Of a stretch of 64,000 bases of DNA, positions 62,001 through 64,000 are shown piece after piece. The stretch is taken from contig NZ_CP053748.1 in NCBI RefSeq assembly GCF_024400215.1, positions 4,712,001 through 4,776,000 on the forward strand. Reading direction: 5' to 3'. The notes under the pieces were generated by a model. It ran no database searches, was not told where the DNA came from, and saw only the letters and a list, made by a program, of their open reading frames with translations. Made by a program: the position numbers and the translations under genes. Each line of letters begins with the position of its first letter. The stretch's first letter is position 1. This DNA is from Massilia sp. erpn. GTDB lineage: Bacteria; Pseudomonadota; Gammaproteobacteria; Burkholderiales; Burkholderiaceae_D.

Positions 62001-64000
62001 TCCAATACGCTGAATCCGAATATCGATTTCGCGGATACGCCATTCATCGTTCAGCAGGAACTGGCCAGTTGGCCGCGTGCCTTGGCTGTGGACGGTGGCG
62101 TGCAACGCGAACTGCCGCGCCGTGCAGGCATTTCCTCCTTTGGCGCCGGCGGCTCCAATGCCCATGTGGTGATCGAGGAATACCGCAGTGCGGAGGTGCA
62201 AGCCGCTGTTCTCAACGGCCCAGCCCTGGTCGTTCTTTCCGCACGCAATGAGGAACGCTTGAAAGAACAGGCGGCGCAACTGCTGGCAGCAATCGAGGTG
62301 GACGAGCGTCTGGCACTGACGGAACTGGCCTACACCTTGCAGGTAGGCCGTGAGGCGATGGAAGAACGCCTGGCGTTTGCCACCGGCTCGCTGGATGACC
62401 TGCGTATCAAGCTGCGCGCCTTCATCAGGGGTGAAAATCAATTCGACGAGGTGTATCGCGGCCAGGCCAAGCGTAATAAGGAAGCTTATGCGGCGCTGAG
62501 CGATGATGAAGAACTGGCATTGATGATCGACGGCTGGCTCGCCAAAGGAAAATGCGGCAAGGTGCTTGATCTGTGGGTGAAAGGCCTGGCTGTGGACTGG
62601 GAGCGTCTATACGATAACGGTCAACTGGCCAGCTGCCATCCATCCCGTATCAGCTTGCCGACCTATCCTTTCGCCAAGCAGCGCTACTGGGTTCCTGCCG
62701 GCGCGCCAAGGCAAGCCGCCGCCAGCGCAGCACTGCATCCGCTTTTGCATCGGAATACCTCGGACATCTTTGGTCTTCAGTTCAGTACCCGCTTGAGCGG
62801 CAATGAATTCTTCCTGAAAGACCACAAGGTCGAAGGCGCCTCCGTACTGCCTGGCGCCGCACAGCTTGAGATGGCGTATCAGGCGGCTTGCGAAGGACTG
62901 CGCATGAACGGCGGCCTGGCGCTTAGAAATATCGTCTGGACAAGGCCAATCACTGTGGATGCGGCAGGACTGGAAATCCATATCGCCCTGAATCCCGAGG
63001 ACGATGGTTCGGTCAGCTATGAGATCTTCGACGATGCCGATGCTGTATTCAGCCAAGGCAAGGTGGTGGCCAGTCGCCAGGACAGCAGCGCCTCGGCGCC
63101 GTGCCACGATCTGGCTGCGTTGCGCCAGCAGTGCGGTGGAATGCAGATAGGCGGAAAGGAGTGCTACGCGATTTTTGAACAGGCCGGTCTGCGTTACGGC
63201 CCGTCCTTCCAGGCGCTGAAGGAACTGTTGATCGGCGAGCAGCAGGTCATGGCGCATATCTCGCTGCCGCCGCAGCTAGCGGAAACTTCCGAAGCCTACA
63301 TCCTGCATCCAAGCCTGCTCGATGCGGCCTTGCAGGCGTCAATCGGCCTGCAGCTGCAACCAGACGGCGAACAAACCAGACGTTTGATGTTGCCGTTTGC
63401 CCTCGGTTCGCTGGAAGTATTCGCTCCCTGCGAAGCCGAGATGTGGGCGCTGCTGCGCTTCTCACCAGGCAGCAGTGCGCGCGACACGGTGCAAAGGCTG
63501 GATATCGATCTATGCTCCGAGTCCGGCACGGTGCTGGCAAGCCTGCGCCAATTTTCCCTGCGCGCCTTGGCTGGCGACCCCGATCCCGCTCCAGCGGCGA
63601 AAAAGTCGCAGTTGAAGGCTGAGGCGCCGAGTGGTCGGACCGAAACCCTGCTTTTCGCTCCGGAATGGAGCACACCGCCGTCGGCGGGCGGCAATGTGCC
63701 GGACTTTGCCCGCCATGTAGTGCTTTCGTGCGGCGCAGGCGGCATCGATATTGGAGAGCTTCAGCCACATCTTGCTGCGCGTTTTGTGGCGCAGACCGGA
63801 GGTTACGCGGAGGCGGCCAGCACCTTGCTGGAAGAGCTGCAGCAGCTCCAGCGCCAACCCGGCCCGCAACTGATCCAGCTGCTGCTGCCGGCGCGTGCCG
63901 AAGCTCACATTCTATGCGGGCTGGAAGGCATGCTGCGCAGTGCCCGGCTTGAAAACCCGCGCATGACCTGGCAGACCATCCGCGCAGATGACGTGAATGA
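36576..64000 (+). CDS. Giant trans-AT polyketide synthase, 3' end beyond window
   Basis: One reading frame runs from ATG 36576 to the window end (more than 9,100 codons); the frame was checked at every KS start and no break was seen. It encodes seven KS domains and no AT, so acyl units must come from the trans AT encoded just upstream. Domain order: KS-DH-KR-ACP, KS-DH-KR-cMT-ACP, KS0-ACP, KS-DH-KR-ACP, KS-DH-ACP, KS-DH-KR-ACP, KS-DH-(KR). All seven KS keep the active Cys, all six DHs keep HxxxGxxxxP and DxxxQ, and ACPs carry GIDS or GFDS. The protein begins with only ~14 residues before KS1, with no loading domain. The predicted chain is largely polyene with at least one C-methyl branch. The product is unknown. 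Confidence 0.95.
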   Translation, partial: MNNENHKTQGETGAIAIVGMACRFPGAANYEEYWKNLSAGLSSVSEVPANRWDKEAFYSSDSQAKNKAVSKWGGFMDGVEFFDADFFGISGREAVAMDPQQRIMLELSWACMEDAGYDPSALNGSRTGVYVGVFNFDYQEHLLRALDSIEAHVSTGTHTALIPNRISHYFNLHGPSLPIDTACSSSLVAMHEAVHAIRRGECEQALVGGVSVLCSPTHFISFSKTGMLSPDGSCKTFDERANGYVRGEGAAVVLLKPLAKAQEDKDSILAVVRGTARNHGGRARTVTYPSSHAQSKVVAEALSEADIPVNTLTYVEAHGTGTPKGDPIEIEGLKLAFARVAQQRGEALPEHICGVGSVKTNVGHLESVAGLAGVIKVILSMRQQTLPGLVHYQKLNPRIDLDSSPFYIVDRQREWPALRDEQGQAVPRRAGVSSFGFGGVNSHVVIEEYLPPQSQETVEPAGSGTVLIVLSAKTAAALRGQVQSLLLSLDSTEIQRAGIRTLAYTLQVGRQAMAERLTLQTDSLPALKEQLQTWLNEPAGSRHARSARVTAEMLTAIQNEPESMQAVTAALDKGNLPELAQFWLHGHSIDWGSLYGGIKQARIALPSYPFAKVKYWAEAESGAEPSIRAELHPLLHQNTSDLNGLRFSSQFSGKEFFFADHVVQGAKTLPGVAQLEMALLAAQTVNGRAGKLRLKDVVWARPIVVGDQPLDLHLALYQETEEEIGYEIYRESDDGEIVYGKGSLLPAGREPALARHDLKALQVQCSQDRFSAEECYAAFDKAGLSYGPGHRGLVNIQLGADLALAQIRLPESVQAAFSRFEVHPSLLDAALQAAIGFQAGSNGGLAAMGLMLPFALGSLDVLAPCAPSMWALVRRSAGSSASDVVQKFDIDLCDEDGVVCVRLGGFCMRAASAVAMADGDAIRTALFQPEWKPQAAAGASAQTFARHLVLLCGGVAADATQIVARMPGAECLSGQNSTDIAQAFEADACLLLERIQALGAEPGRHLIQAVIPADGAGQLWSGLGGMLRCASLENPRISVQLISVESGQDVALVLAENIGSDAQQLCYQGGQRLVHSWTELPSTEANRPWKDRGVYLITGGAGGLGLIFAYDIAGSVRNATLILTGRSAVSDAVQAQIRELEALGAVVQYRQLDVGDAQAVNQLVQSLPEEFESLDGIIHSAGVLRDSLIQRKTAQQVRDVLRAKVAGLLNLDHASCEIALDFFICFSSTSGALGNVGQADYAAANSFMDAYSHYRNGLAAQGQRQGRTLAVNWPLWEEGGMQVDAATIQEMRKRSGLQPLHSSSGRTALAQALASNASQVLVAEGDITRFKASLSQPRKAVPARSESTIAAGAQEKAVRYFVRLLAGTLRRQADSIDPHAQMEAYGIDSILVVELTRKLEQVFGTLSKTLFFEYQTIAALAAYFVENHSEVLAAQLGESLPQAAAPEAVASFEEAPASTVLTSRRSGFAQRAASAVSVAPVAKAVADIGDIAIIGLAGRYPQARNVEEFWTNLSQGKDCIGEIPSERWDYKLYFDANRDANGKTYSKWGGFIDGVDLFDPLFFNISPREAERMDPQERLFLECVHAALEDAGYTRDTVGRQEQAGSEGSVGVFVGVMYSEYQLYGAQEQARGRNLAMLNSPASIANRISYFCNFNGPSMALDTMCSSSLTAIHLAVQSLQRGDCRVAVAGGVNVSIHPNKYLMLAQGKFISGKGRCESFGEGGEGYVPGEGVGALLLKPKAQAIADGDHIYGIIKATAINHGGKTNGYTVPNPNAQAKVIETALRGAGIDARNIGYIEAHGTGTSLGDPIEIAGLSKAFQSWTKDRQFCSIGSAKSNIGHCESAAGVAGVTKVLLQLKHQQLAPSLHSRSLNPNIDFGNTPFVVQQELAPWLRPVDESSGARRELPRVGGVSSFGAGGANAHVVIEEYADARPAAALRGPAVVLLSARDGERLQEQVRQLLAVVARPGQMALADLAYTLQVGREAMDERLALLASSLDDLRGKLEAILAGESQLEDVYRGQVKRTAEALTGLAGDDDMAAAVDAWIEKGKLGKLLDLWVKGLAFDWRRLYRAGSVRPRRISLPTYPFARERYWVQTSAAFESSETGIEMRLHPLVQRNTSDLAGLRFSSRLSGEEFFLSQHVVNGNRVLPGVAQLEMARSAVALAAGGECRITVSEVVWARPVIVGEEGILLHIALYPEDDGAVRFEIYADAADGEISSFSQGLAIVEDLDEAQTETCDIQSIREQCQRAYLSGTDFYPLCQRAGLEYGAAFQGITELFLGEQQVLARIVLPEAARGETDYVWHPSVLDAALQATLAVQADAAGLPPLMLPFALEAVEELAPCSANMWALVRYSAGSSASQRVPKLDIELCDEDGQICLRFHAFSLRAMAANQGNAAEDKAAPSEDKLLLAPVWEVVGDAVSDTVPAPDARLVIVGGAATQQQAVAALYPQAQVLSLSAGAQVGAMEAALRAAGSFDHLLWIVEAGEENDDEELIAAQEAGVITGFRLVKALLAIGMADQPLGWTVLTCQSQSVHACDAIAPAQASVHGFIASMAKEFRRWQVRLLDMQAGATWPWQQIFGLPFSAAGDALAWRSGQWFRQQLQPVRMAAPAATEAVYRAGGVYVIIGGAGGIGQVLSEHLIRNYQAKVFWIGRRALDGEIEQAIARLSTFGPAPSYISADAADLHAMEAAREAILARFPRINGVIHAAIVLLDKSLAQMDEDRLRAGLAAKVDISVRMVQVFGKLPLDFMLFCSSLLSFIKAAGQSNYAAGCTFKDAYSLQLAKRLPYLVKTMNWGYWGSVGVVASQAYRERMAQQGIGSIEPEEGMLAIDALMAAPLPQLGFLKVTSAMARGGSLDLIGANRVDIHQAGYTSVAAALSEQDTVPLPADAGQLTAHRQEMDRLSLAVLWGELRAIGMFAKAGSFGLNDAMTSSSIRPGYVRWLAHSLQCLAQVGWLQPAGADAWRVAVQGPGREQAWAEWEQRKHAWLNDANLRAQAVLVETMLRALPAMLNGSTPATSIMFPNSSMELVEGVYRGSPLADYYNDVLGTSVLAFIAARLRQDPLARIRILEIGAGTGGTSARVLAKLKPYAGNIDQYCYTDLSRAFLLHAEQQYGPHYPYLAYSLFDASKPLAGQSIETGSYDLVIATNVLHATKDIRESLRNAKAALRGNGLLLLNELSSCELWAHLTFGMLDGWWLYEDETLRIPGCPSLAPAMWKTVLREEGYRHIMFPADAAHALGQQVVLAESDGVTPQRHVKPAPAPAAPAIRAVAATVSASVPVRATIKLAPAAPPQPASSLRDGCVLRLKKLVGQVLKMPVEKIDAASNLDQYGIDSILVLELTNGLRAALADAGITSSLSTSLFFEYQSIDALADHFVQTEAAAMMRWTGLDATVEAAPAVPMPVSQTVSQPVRALSSPSGRRVRASLAWKGKASAKAVDLAGQFDVAIIGLSGRYPMAENVAQFWENLKDGRNCIGEIPAERWDHGRYFDPAKDSPGKTYTKWGGFLSDIDCFDARFFHISPREAEAMSPQERLFLQEAYSSIEDAGYTPSGLSASRKVGVFVGAMNEYYGAGSRFWSIANRTSWLFNFQGPSMAVDTACSSSLTAVHLALESLRSGSSEVAVAGGVNLIVAPGQLVELAAMTMLSSGDKCKSFAVDGDGFVDGEAVGAIVLKPLQQAIKDGDHIYGVIKGSAVNAGGKTNGYMVPNPNQQAQLVKDALERAGVNARSISYLEAQGTGSSLGDPIEIAGLSKAFRNWTEDKQFCALGSAKSNVGHCESASGMVGISKVLMQMKHRTLVPSLHAAVLNPDIDFGNSPFALQQKLAVWERPYVAADGRSSEQPRIAGISSFGAGGANAHLIIEEFIAAPFDQASSGPALVVLSARTEEGLRQRVQRLLAAIAPERIEPPMTLANIAYTLQTGREAMEERLAILADSLDVLRRKLDVVAAGESEVDGVYRGQVRKNKEAFSLFAGDEDMGSIVATWFAKAKLDKLGELWTKGFALDWNALYAADGASRPSRISLPTYPFAKERYWKEKAAVALPAIAAPAAVPQVSVSAPFTASDLQGHIRNLLTASVSAILKVAQEDIDGDTQWSEYGFDSITLTSFCNSLNDQYGVGLAPTIFFEYPTLDGLAKFLAQERRPLFETSAPEPMPVQYASPEPAPKLREENKEAVAIVGMSGQFPMAPDMDAFWRVLEEGRDCIGEIPKDRWDWKAIYGDPNLEENKCNNKWGGFIDGIADFDPLFFGISPKEAELMDPQQRLMMVHVWKALEDAGYAGSALSGSDTALFIGTIASGYADRVRRAGMAIEGYSSTGSVASVGPNRMSYFLDFHGPSEPVETACSSSLVALRRGVQAIQRGECGVAVVGGVNAIVNPDLHISFNKAGMLAEDGRCKTFSSAANGYVRGEGAGMLVLKRLSDAERDGDHIYGLVRGTAENHGGRANSLTAPNPKAQAAVVSMAYEDAGIDPRTVTYIEAHGTGTSLGDPVEINGLKAAFKHLYDTAGARIESRHCGLGSAKTNFGHLELAAGVVGVMKVLLQMRHKKLVRSLHSAELNPYIDLESSPFYVVQESREWTSLRDADGKEIPRRAGVSSFGFGGVNAHVVLEEYIAPARQDDAPDGPVGIVLSARNEERLLEQARQLLDFASAPQVQRDVVLADLAYTLQAGREAMEERLAFTAASFNELQEKLAGFVRGNVQGQAILRGQAKRGKDSISHGIDPSADTEGLLAQWVNGRDANWLPLYAGRKPRRVSLPTYPFARERYWIDVAHGQQAGGVSGVLHPLVQHNRSNISGLRFSSYFDGDEFFLADHVVRGERVLPGAAQLEMALHAGKLATENARSLRLRNVIWVRPAIAGADGLNLNIALRPAEGLALAFEVQGAGASAESHVFSQGLVEPVDAPISAATHDIATLHAHCTRRRMDGAECYALFERMGLQYGPSFQRLSELLAGDTFALARIELPPVARDSLSDFTLHPALLDAALQASAGLLGGTELMLPFALGSLDILQPPSGSMWAVVQRSRGCAAGDAVQKFDIDLCGDDGHACIQVREFSLRAVTGGGKRASEASTLLQPVWRAQPVLTESAGAAYARHLVLLYGVTEADAAAIRNRLPDADCQLLPTSADAAASFEDAAQMLLERLQALGSETGASLIQLAIPGDGTFQTLSGLGAMLQTAHLENPRLTGQVIEFEPGQDLSSVLLENRASVDRQIRYRHGERMVRGWSELATSGSAQWKDHGVYLITGGAGGLGLIFARDIASAANGVTLVLAGRSPINDAIRASIRELEALGAVVQYRQLDAGDAEAVTQLVHGIQEEHEGLDGILHSAGVVRDSFLIRKTPQHLSEVLRAKVAGAVNLDQASRDIALDCFICFSSLSGVIGNIGQADYAAANAFMDSFAHYRNELAAQGKRHGRTLSINWPLWEEGGMQVDAATLQYLREHLGMTPLSTADGGAALAAALASAAPQVLLVHGDANRMNSILQGRPPERTENQREKAMPISENLEEKASRYFVRLLSAALKLPVQRINPQAQMESYGIDSILVLNLTRALEKVFGSLPKTLFFEYQTIDALSKYFLQQHASVLVPLLGESHNAPAHTVPIPASASAPASIGTQESLRVPLAPVASTSNDEIAIIGLAGRYPQAHNIEEFWANLSQGRDCIGEIPADRWDHKLYFDADRNAAGKTYSKWGGFMDGVDLFDPLFFNISPREAERMDPQERLFLECVHATLEDAGYTRGNVASEGEVGVFVGVMYEEYQLYGAQEQVRGNNIGLFNSPASIANRISYYCNFSGPSMAMDTMCSSSLTAIHLAVQSLQRGDCSVALAGGVNVSIHPNKYLMLAEGKFVSAKGRCESFGEGGEGYVPGEGVGAVLLKPKAQAIADGDHIYGIIRATAVNHGGKTNGYTVPNPNAQAKVIEKALRLGGVDARNVSYIEAHGTGTSLGDPIEIAGLSRAFQNWTRDKQFCAIGSAKSNIGHCESAAGIAGVSKVLLQMKHRQLAPSLHSRSLNPNIDFAATPFVVQQELAPWPGAQKNGTELPRIAGISSFGAGGANAHVVIEEYIAPPVERSVAGVPALVLLSARDKVRLQEQVGLLLAAIAAPADIDLADLAYTLQVGREALEERLALIVHSIDELRAKLQAIAADETWPEDVYQGQAKRDEDGMGGLSADDDMSGTVDAWLVKGKFGKLLELWAKGFVFDWRRLHARAARKPQRISLPTYPFARERYWIETGAAAAGPMAVVLHPMVHANTSNLGVQRFSSRFNGTEFFLNDHKVHGRAILPGVAQLEMALFAARKAATVPQAFRLQDISWFRPATVDEKDLDLHIALTPQGRDEIGFEIYSESGDDTLIYSDGVLAPAENLNASHDLAALRGLCSLNRLSQEQCYELFDRLGIQYGPSFRGLAEILIGEALAVARISAPEVAGSGSFILHPGALDAALQATAGLALAPEAPMAMLPHMLASLTVLAPCGGSMWAVVQRQAGVPGAPIQKFNIDLCNDEGKVCVRMVGLELRAAPTASRPEESSVPAAEVPAVAAEDLQQKTQRYLARLLSAVLKLPAEKIDVKAQLEAYGIDSVMVMDLTRSLEKVFGPLSTTLFYEFRSIVALSGYFLKKHEEVLRKLLDDQRTIAAPLIKAAANKASQVFKRRFETGRVRNDDAIAIIGLAGRYPKARNLEEFWANLSQGKDCVGEIPAERWDHNLYFDADRNAAGKTYSKWGGFIDGVDTFDPLFFNISPREAELMDPQERLFLECVHATLEDAGYTRETVAGGNGKAGVFVGVMYSEYQLYGAQEQALGRQIAISSSPASIANRISYFCNFNGPSMAVDTMCSSSLTAIHLAVQSLQRGDCTVAVAGGVNVSVHPNKYLLLAQGKFISAKGRCESFGEGGEGYVPGEGVGALLLKSKAQAIADGDHIYGVIKASAVNHGGKTNGYTVPNPGAQAEVIESALLEARIDARSISYIEAHGTGTSLGDPIEIAGLSRAFEHWTQDKQFCAIGSAKSNIGHCESAAGIAGVTKVLLQLKHQKLVPSLHSHLLNPNIDFAATPFVVQQELADWPHPVDGTGAEQRELPRRAGVSSFGAGGTNAHIVIEEYVAPQSEATASGAPALIVLSARNEERLKEQVLQLVAAADEVSLADLAYTLQVGREPMEARLALIVHSLAELRGKLQAFAEGSTLPEGVYRGHVKRGPDALEVLASDDDMSAAIGAWVEKGKFGKLLELWVKGLAFDWLQLYPRHASLPRRISLPTYPFARERYWINAGAAGHHVPAAALLHPLVHRNTSRLSMQRFSSRFSGTEFFLADHRVQGQAVLPGVAQLEMALFAAKEAVDEVQQLRLRNVVWSRPVQIGGDGSDLHLALYPEEQGEIGFEIYSEGEEGSPIVYSEGTLAPATNLAISHDLEALRVQCTLGRLSGEQCYGIFGQLGIQYGARFHGLKEVVIGEQLALARIALPAGAAQEGFTLHPALLDAALQAAIGLVAPGTAALMLPYALGSLDIFASCSSSMWAVVRRTGGKAGDPVQQLDIDLCDQSGKVCLRFGQLELRTVPGATLQPLLAQGESSVPVLLLRPEWRRQAAVPARSDVVFSRRLVLLCGVGQEAMVAAQRQLPSFDFRSIGESGDLAEAFGKAAEELLQHLHALNAETGNSLIQIVLAASDENLAMRGLVGMLRSAQLENPRTNTQLIEVDSGQDWQQALLENADGSVQHVRYRDGKRMVQEWTELDAHGTASWKDQGVYLITGGAGGLGLIFARDIAASARNATLILTGRSQANEAVLAAKRELEAMGAAVHYRQADVGNASTAQQLIGDVLQQQGHLTGIIHSAGVTRDSLLIRKTPEQLREVLHAKVAGAINLDRASRDIALDCMILFSSISGALGNVGQADYAAANAFMDAFAHRRNEQVASGKRNGRTLSLNWPLWEEGGMQLDAATRQYLKEKTGMTPLSTANGRMALSKALASGEAQVLVVEGDTARIKATLLRGAASEAPAAADAAPAKQVAENLQEKATRYLVHLLSAALKLPAQRIDPQAPMESYGIDSVLVLELTRTLEKTFGSLPKTLFYEYQTIASLTAYFLRSHHAALTELLGEQRTMPSVLVQPSIVGKPMPKAKQRKPRFSARHVTSEASEIAIIGLAGRYPKAANVQEFWVNLSQGKDCIGEIPSERWDYKLYFDPDRSASGKTYSKWGGFIDGVDHFDPLFFNISPREAEFMDPQERLFLECVHATLEDAGYTRETVAGKNGDAGVFVGVMYGEYQLYGAQEQALGRQLALSSSSASIANRVSYFCNFNGPSMALDTMCSSSLTAIHLAVQSLQRGDCAVAVAGGVNVSIHPNKYLALAQGKFISAKGRCESFGEGGEGYVPGEGVGALLLKPKAQAIADGDHIYGVIKGSAVNHGGKTNGYTVPNPNAQADVIERALREARVDARSISYIEAHGTGTSLGDPIEIAGLSKAFAGWTAEKQFCAIGSAKSNIGHCESAAGIAGITKVLLQLKHGQLAPSLHSNTLNPNIDFADTPFIVQQELASWPRALAVDGGVQRELPRRAGISSFGAGGSNAHVVIEEYRSAEVQAAVLNGPALVVLSARNEERLKEQAAQLLAAIEVDERLALTELAYTLQVGREAMEERLAFATGSLDDLRIKLRAFIRGENQFDEVYRGQAKRNKEAYAALSDDEELALMIDGWLAKGKCGKVLDLWVKGLAVDWERLYDNGQLASCHPSRISLPTYPFAKQRYWVPAGAPRQAAASAALHPLLHRNTSDIFGLQFSTRLSGNEFFLKDHKVEGASVLPGAAQLEMAYQAACEGLRMNGGLALRNIVWTRPITVDAAGLEIHIALNPEDDGSVSYEIFDDADAVFSQGKVVASRQDSSASAPCHDLAALRQQCGGMQIGGKECYAIFEQAGLRYGPSFQALKELLIGEQQVMAHISLPPQLAETSEAYILHPSLLDAALQASIGLQLQPDGEQTRRLMLPFALGSLEVFAPCEAEMWALLRFSPGSSARDTVQRLDIDLCSESGTVLASLRQFSLRALAGDPDPAPAAKKSQLKAEAPSGRTETLLFAPEWSTPPSAGGNVPDFARHVVLSCGAGGIDIGELQPHLAARFVAQTGGYAEAASTLLEELQQLQRQPGPQLIQLLLPARAEAHILCGLEGMLRSARLENPRMTWQTIRADDVN
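41031..46900 (+). other. PKS module 2: KS-DH-KR-cMT-ACP
   Basis: KS2 has DTMCSSSLTAIH and an intact HGTGT. The DH has QHVVNGNRVLP. The KR is of a different subtype from the others (GGAGGIG, SSLLSFIKAAGQSNYAAG). A SAM methyltransferase lies near 45600-46300 with ILEIGAGTGGTS (from residue ~3070) and ATNVLHATKD. The ACP has YGIDSILVLEL. It predicts an alpha-methyl group on a reduced, probably dehydrated unit. Confidence 0.85.
46901..49080 (+). other. PKS module 3: non-elongating KS0 with ACP
   Basis: KS3 keeps Cys3601 (DTACSSSLTA) and the later GHCES His, but the HGTGT motif reads QGTGS, with Gln (codon CAA, 47781-47783) in place of the catalytic His. Only the post-KS linker and an ACP (YGFDSITLTSF) follow. 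This fits a chain-passing KS0 that does not extend the polyketide. Confidence 0.85.
49081..53420 (+). other. PKS module 4: KS-DH-KR-ACP
   Basis: KS4 is of a different type from its neighbours (ETACSSSLVALRRGVQ), with intact EAHGTGT and KTNFGHLE. The DH has DHVVRGERVLP and LDAALQ. The KR has GGAGGLG and SSLSGVIG...QADYAAAN. The ACP has YGIDSILVLNL. It accepts the chain handed on by KS0. Confidence 0.85.
53421..56495 (+). other. PKS module 5: KS-DH-ACP without KR
   Basis: KS5 has DTMCSSSLTAIH and intact HGTGT. The DH has DHKVHGRAILP and LDAALQ. After LRAAPTAS the sequence passes directly into an ACP (YGIDSVMVMDL), with no KR fold between. Unless a KR acts in trans, the DH has no beta-hydroxyl from its own module to remove. 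Confidence 0.85.
56496..60880 (+). other. PKS module 6: KS-DH-KR-ACP
   Basis: KS6 has DTMCSSSLTAIH and intact HGTGT. The DH has DHRVQGQAVLP and LDAALQ. The KR has GGAGGLG and SSISGALG...QADYAAAN. The ACP has YGIDSVLVLEL. It closely resembles modules 5 and 7 in the KS region. Confidence 0.85.
60881..64000 (+). other. PKS module 7 (partial): KS-DH-KR start
   Basis: KS7 has DTMCSSSLTAIH and intact HGTGT. The DH has DHKVEGASVLP and LDAALQ. The last ~360 nt match the structural half of a KR as seen in modules 1, 4 and 6 (FARHVVL..., GMLRSARLENPR). The catalytic KR half and the ACP lie beyond the window. Confidence 0.8.

Noticed and set aside
1..64000. tRNA, rRNA, CRISPR arrays, insertion sequences or transposases
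   Set aside because: None was recognised; the repetitiveness in the window comes from homologous NRPS and PKS domains.

Overview
The window is GC-rich, densely coding DNA that looks like a large secondary-metabolism region of a betaproteobacterium. The order Burkholderiales is likely, and an Oxalobacteraceae-type genus (Janthinobacterium/Massilia/Duganella-like) is possible. I infer this from gene content and promoter style; there is no rRNA or housekeeping marker to confirm it. Two biosynthetic systems sit side by side.

Positions 1-32430 hold a hydroxamate-type siderophore locus. A plus-strand operon encodes the end of one NRPS, a one-module malonyl-type PKS (KS-AT-KR-ACP), a one-module NRPS (C-A-T) and a three-module NRPS ending in a thioesterase (C-A-T, dual E/C-A-T, C-A-T-TE). 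Adenylation-pocket residues read as X - [malonate, ketoreduced] - Ser - D-Ser - X - hydroxyornithine-like. A strong terminator closes the operon. Next come an IucB-like GNAT acyltransferase and an HSL-type esterase (minus strand), a PvdF-like hydroxyornithine formyltransferase, a TonB-dependent receptor, a PvdA-like ornithine N5-monooxygenase, a PvdQ-like periplasmic acylase, a PvdE-like exporter, a type II thioesterase and a FhuF-like ferric reductase. These supply hydroxamates, assemble and export the peptide, remove an acyl group, take the iron complex back up and reduce the iron. Nearly every transcription unit here is preceded by TAAA-(16/17 nt)-CGTC, the promoter type read by PvdS/OrbS iron-starvation sigma factors. 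The sigma factor itself is not in the window.

Positions 32431-32853 are an unusually AT-rich, non-coding block with repeated 10-mers and a palindrome next to a TATAAT box. It is the likely control region for the second system.

Positions 32854-64000 hold a trans-AT polyketide synthase locus: an MbtH-like protein, a fused acylhydrolase-acyltransferase-enoylreductase protein, and one reading frame of more than 9,100 codons that runs off the window end. That frame carries seven KS domains without cis ATs: KS-DH-KR-ACP, KS-DH-KR-cMT-ACP, KS0-ACP, KS-DH-KR-ACP, KS-DH-ACP, KS-DH-KR-ACP, KS-DH-(KR...). Repeated DH+KR modules and one C-methyltransferase point to a largely polyene product with at least one alpha-methyl branch. 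The first KS has no loading module, so the starter unit must come from another protein.
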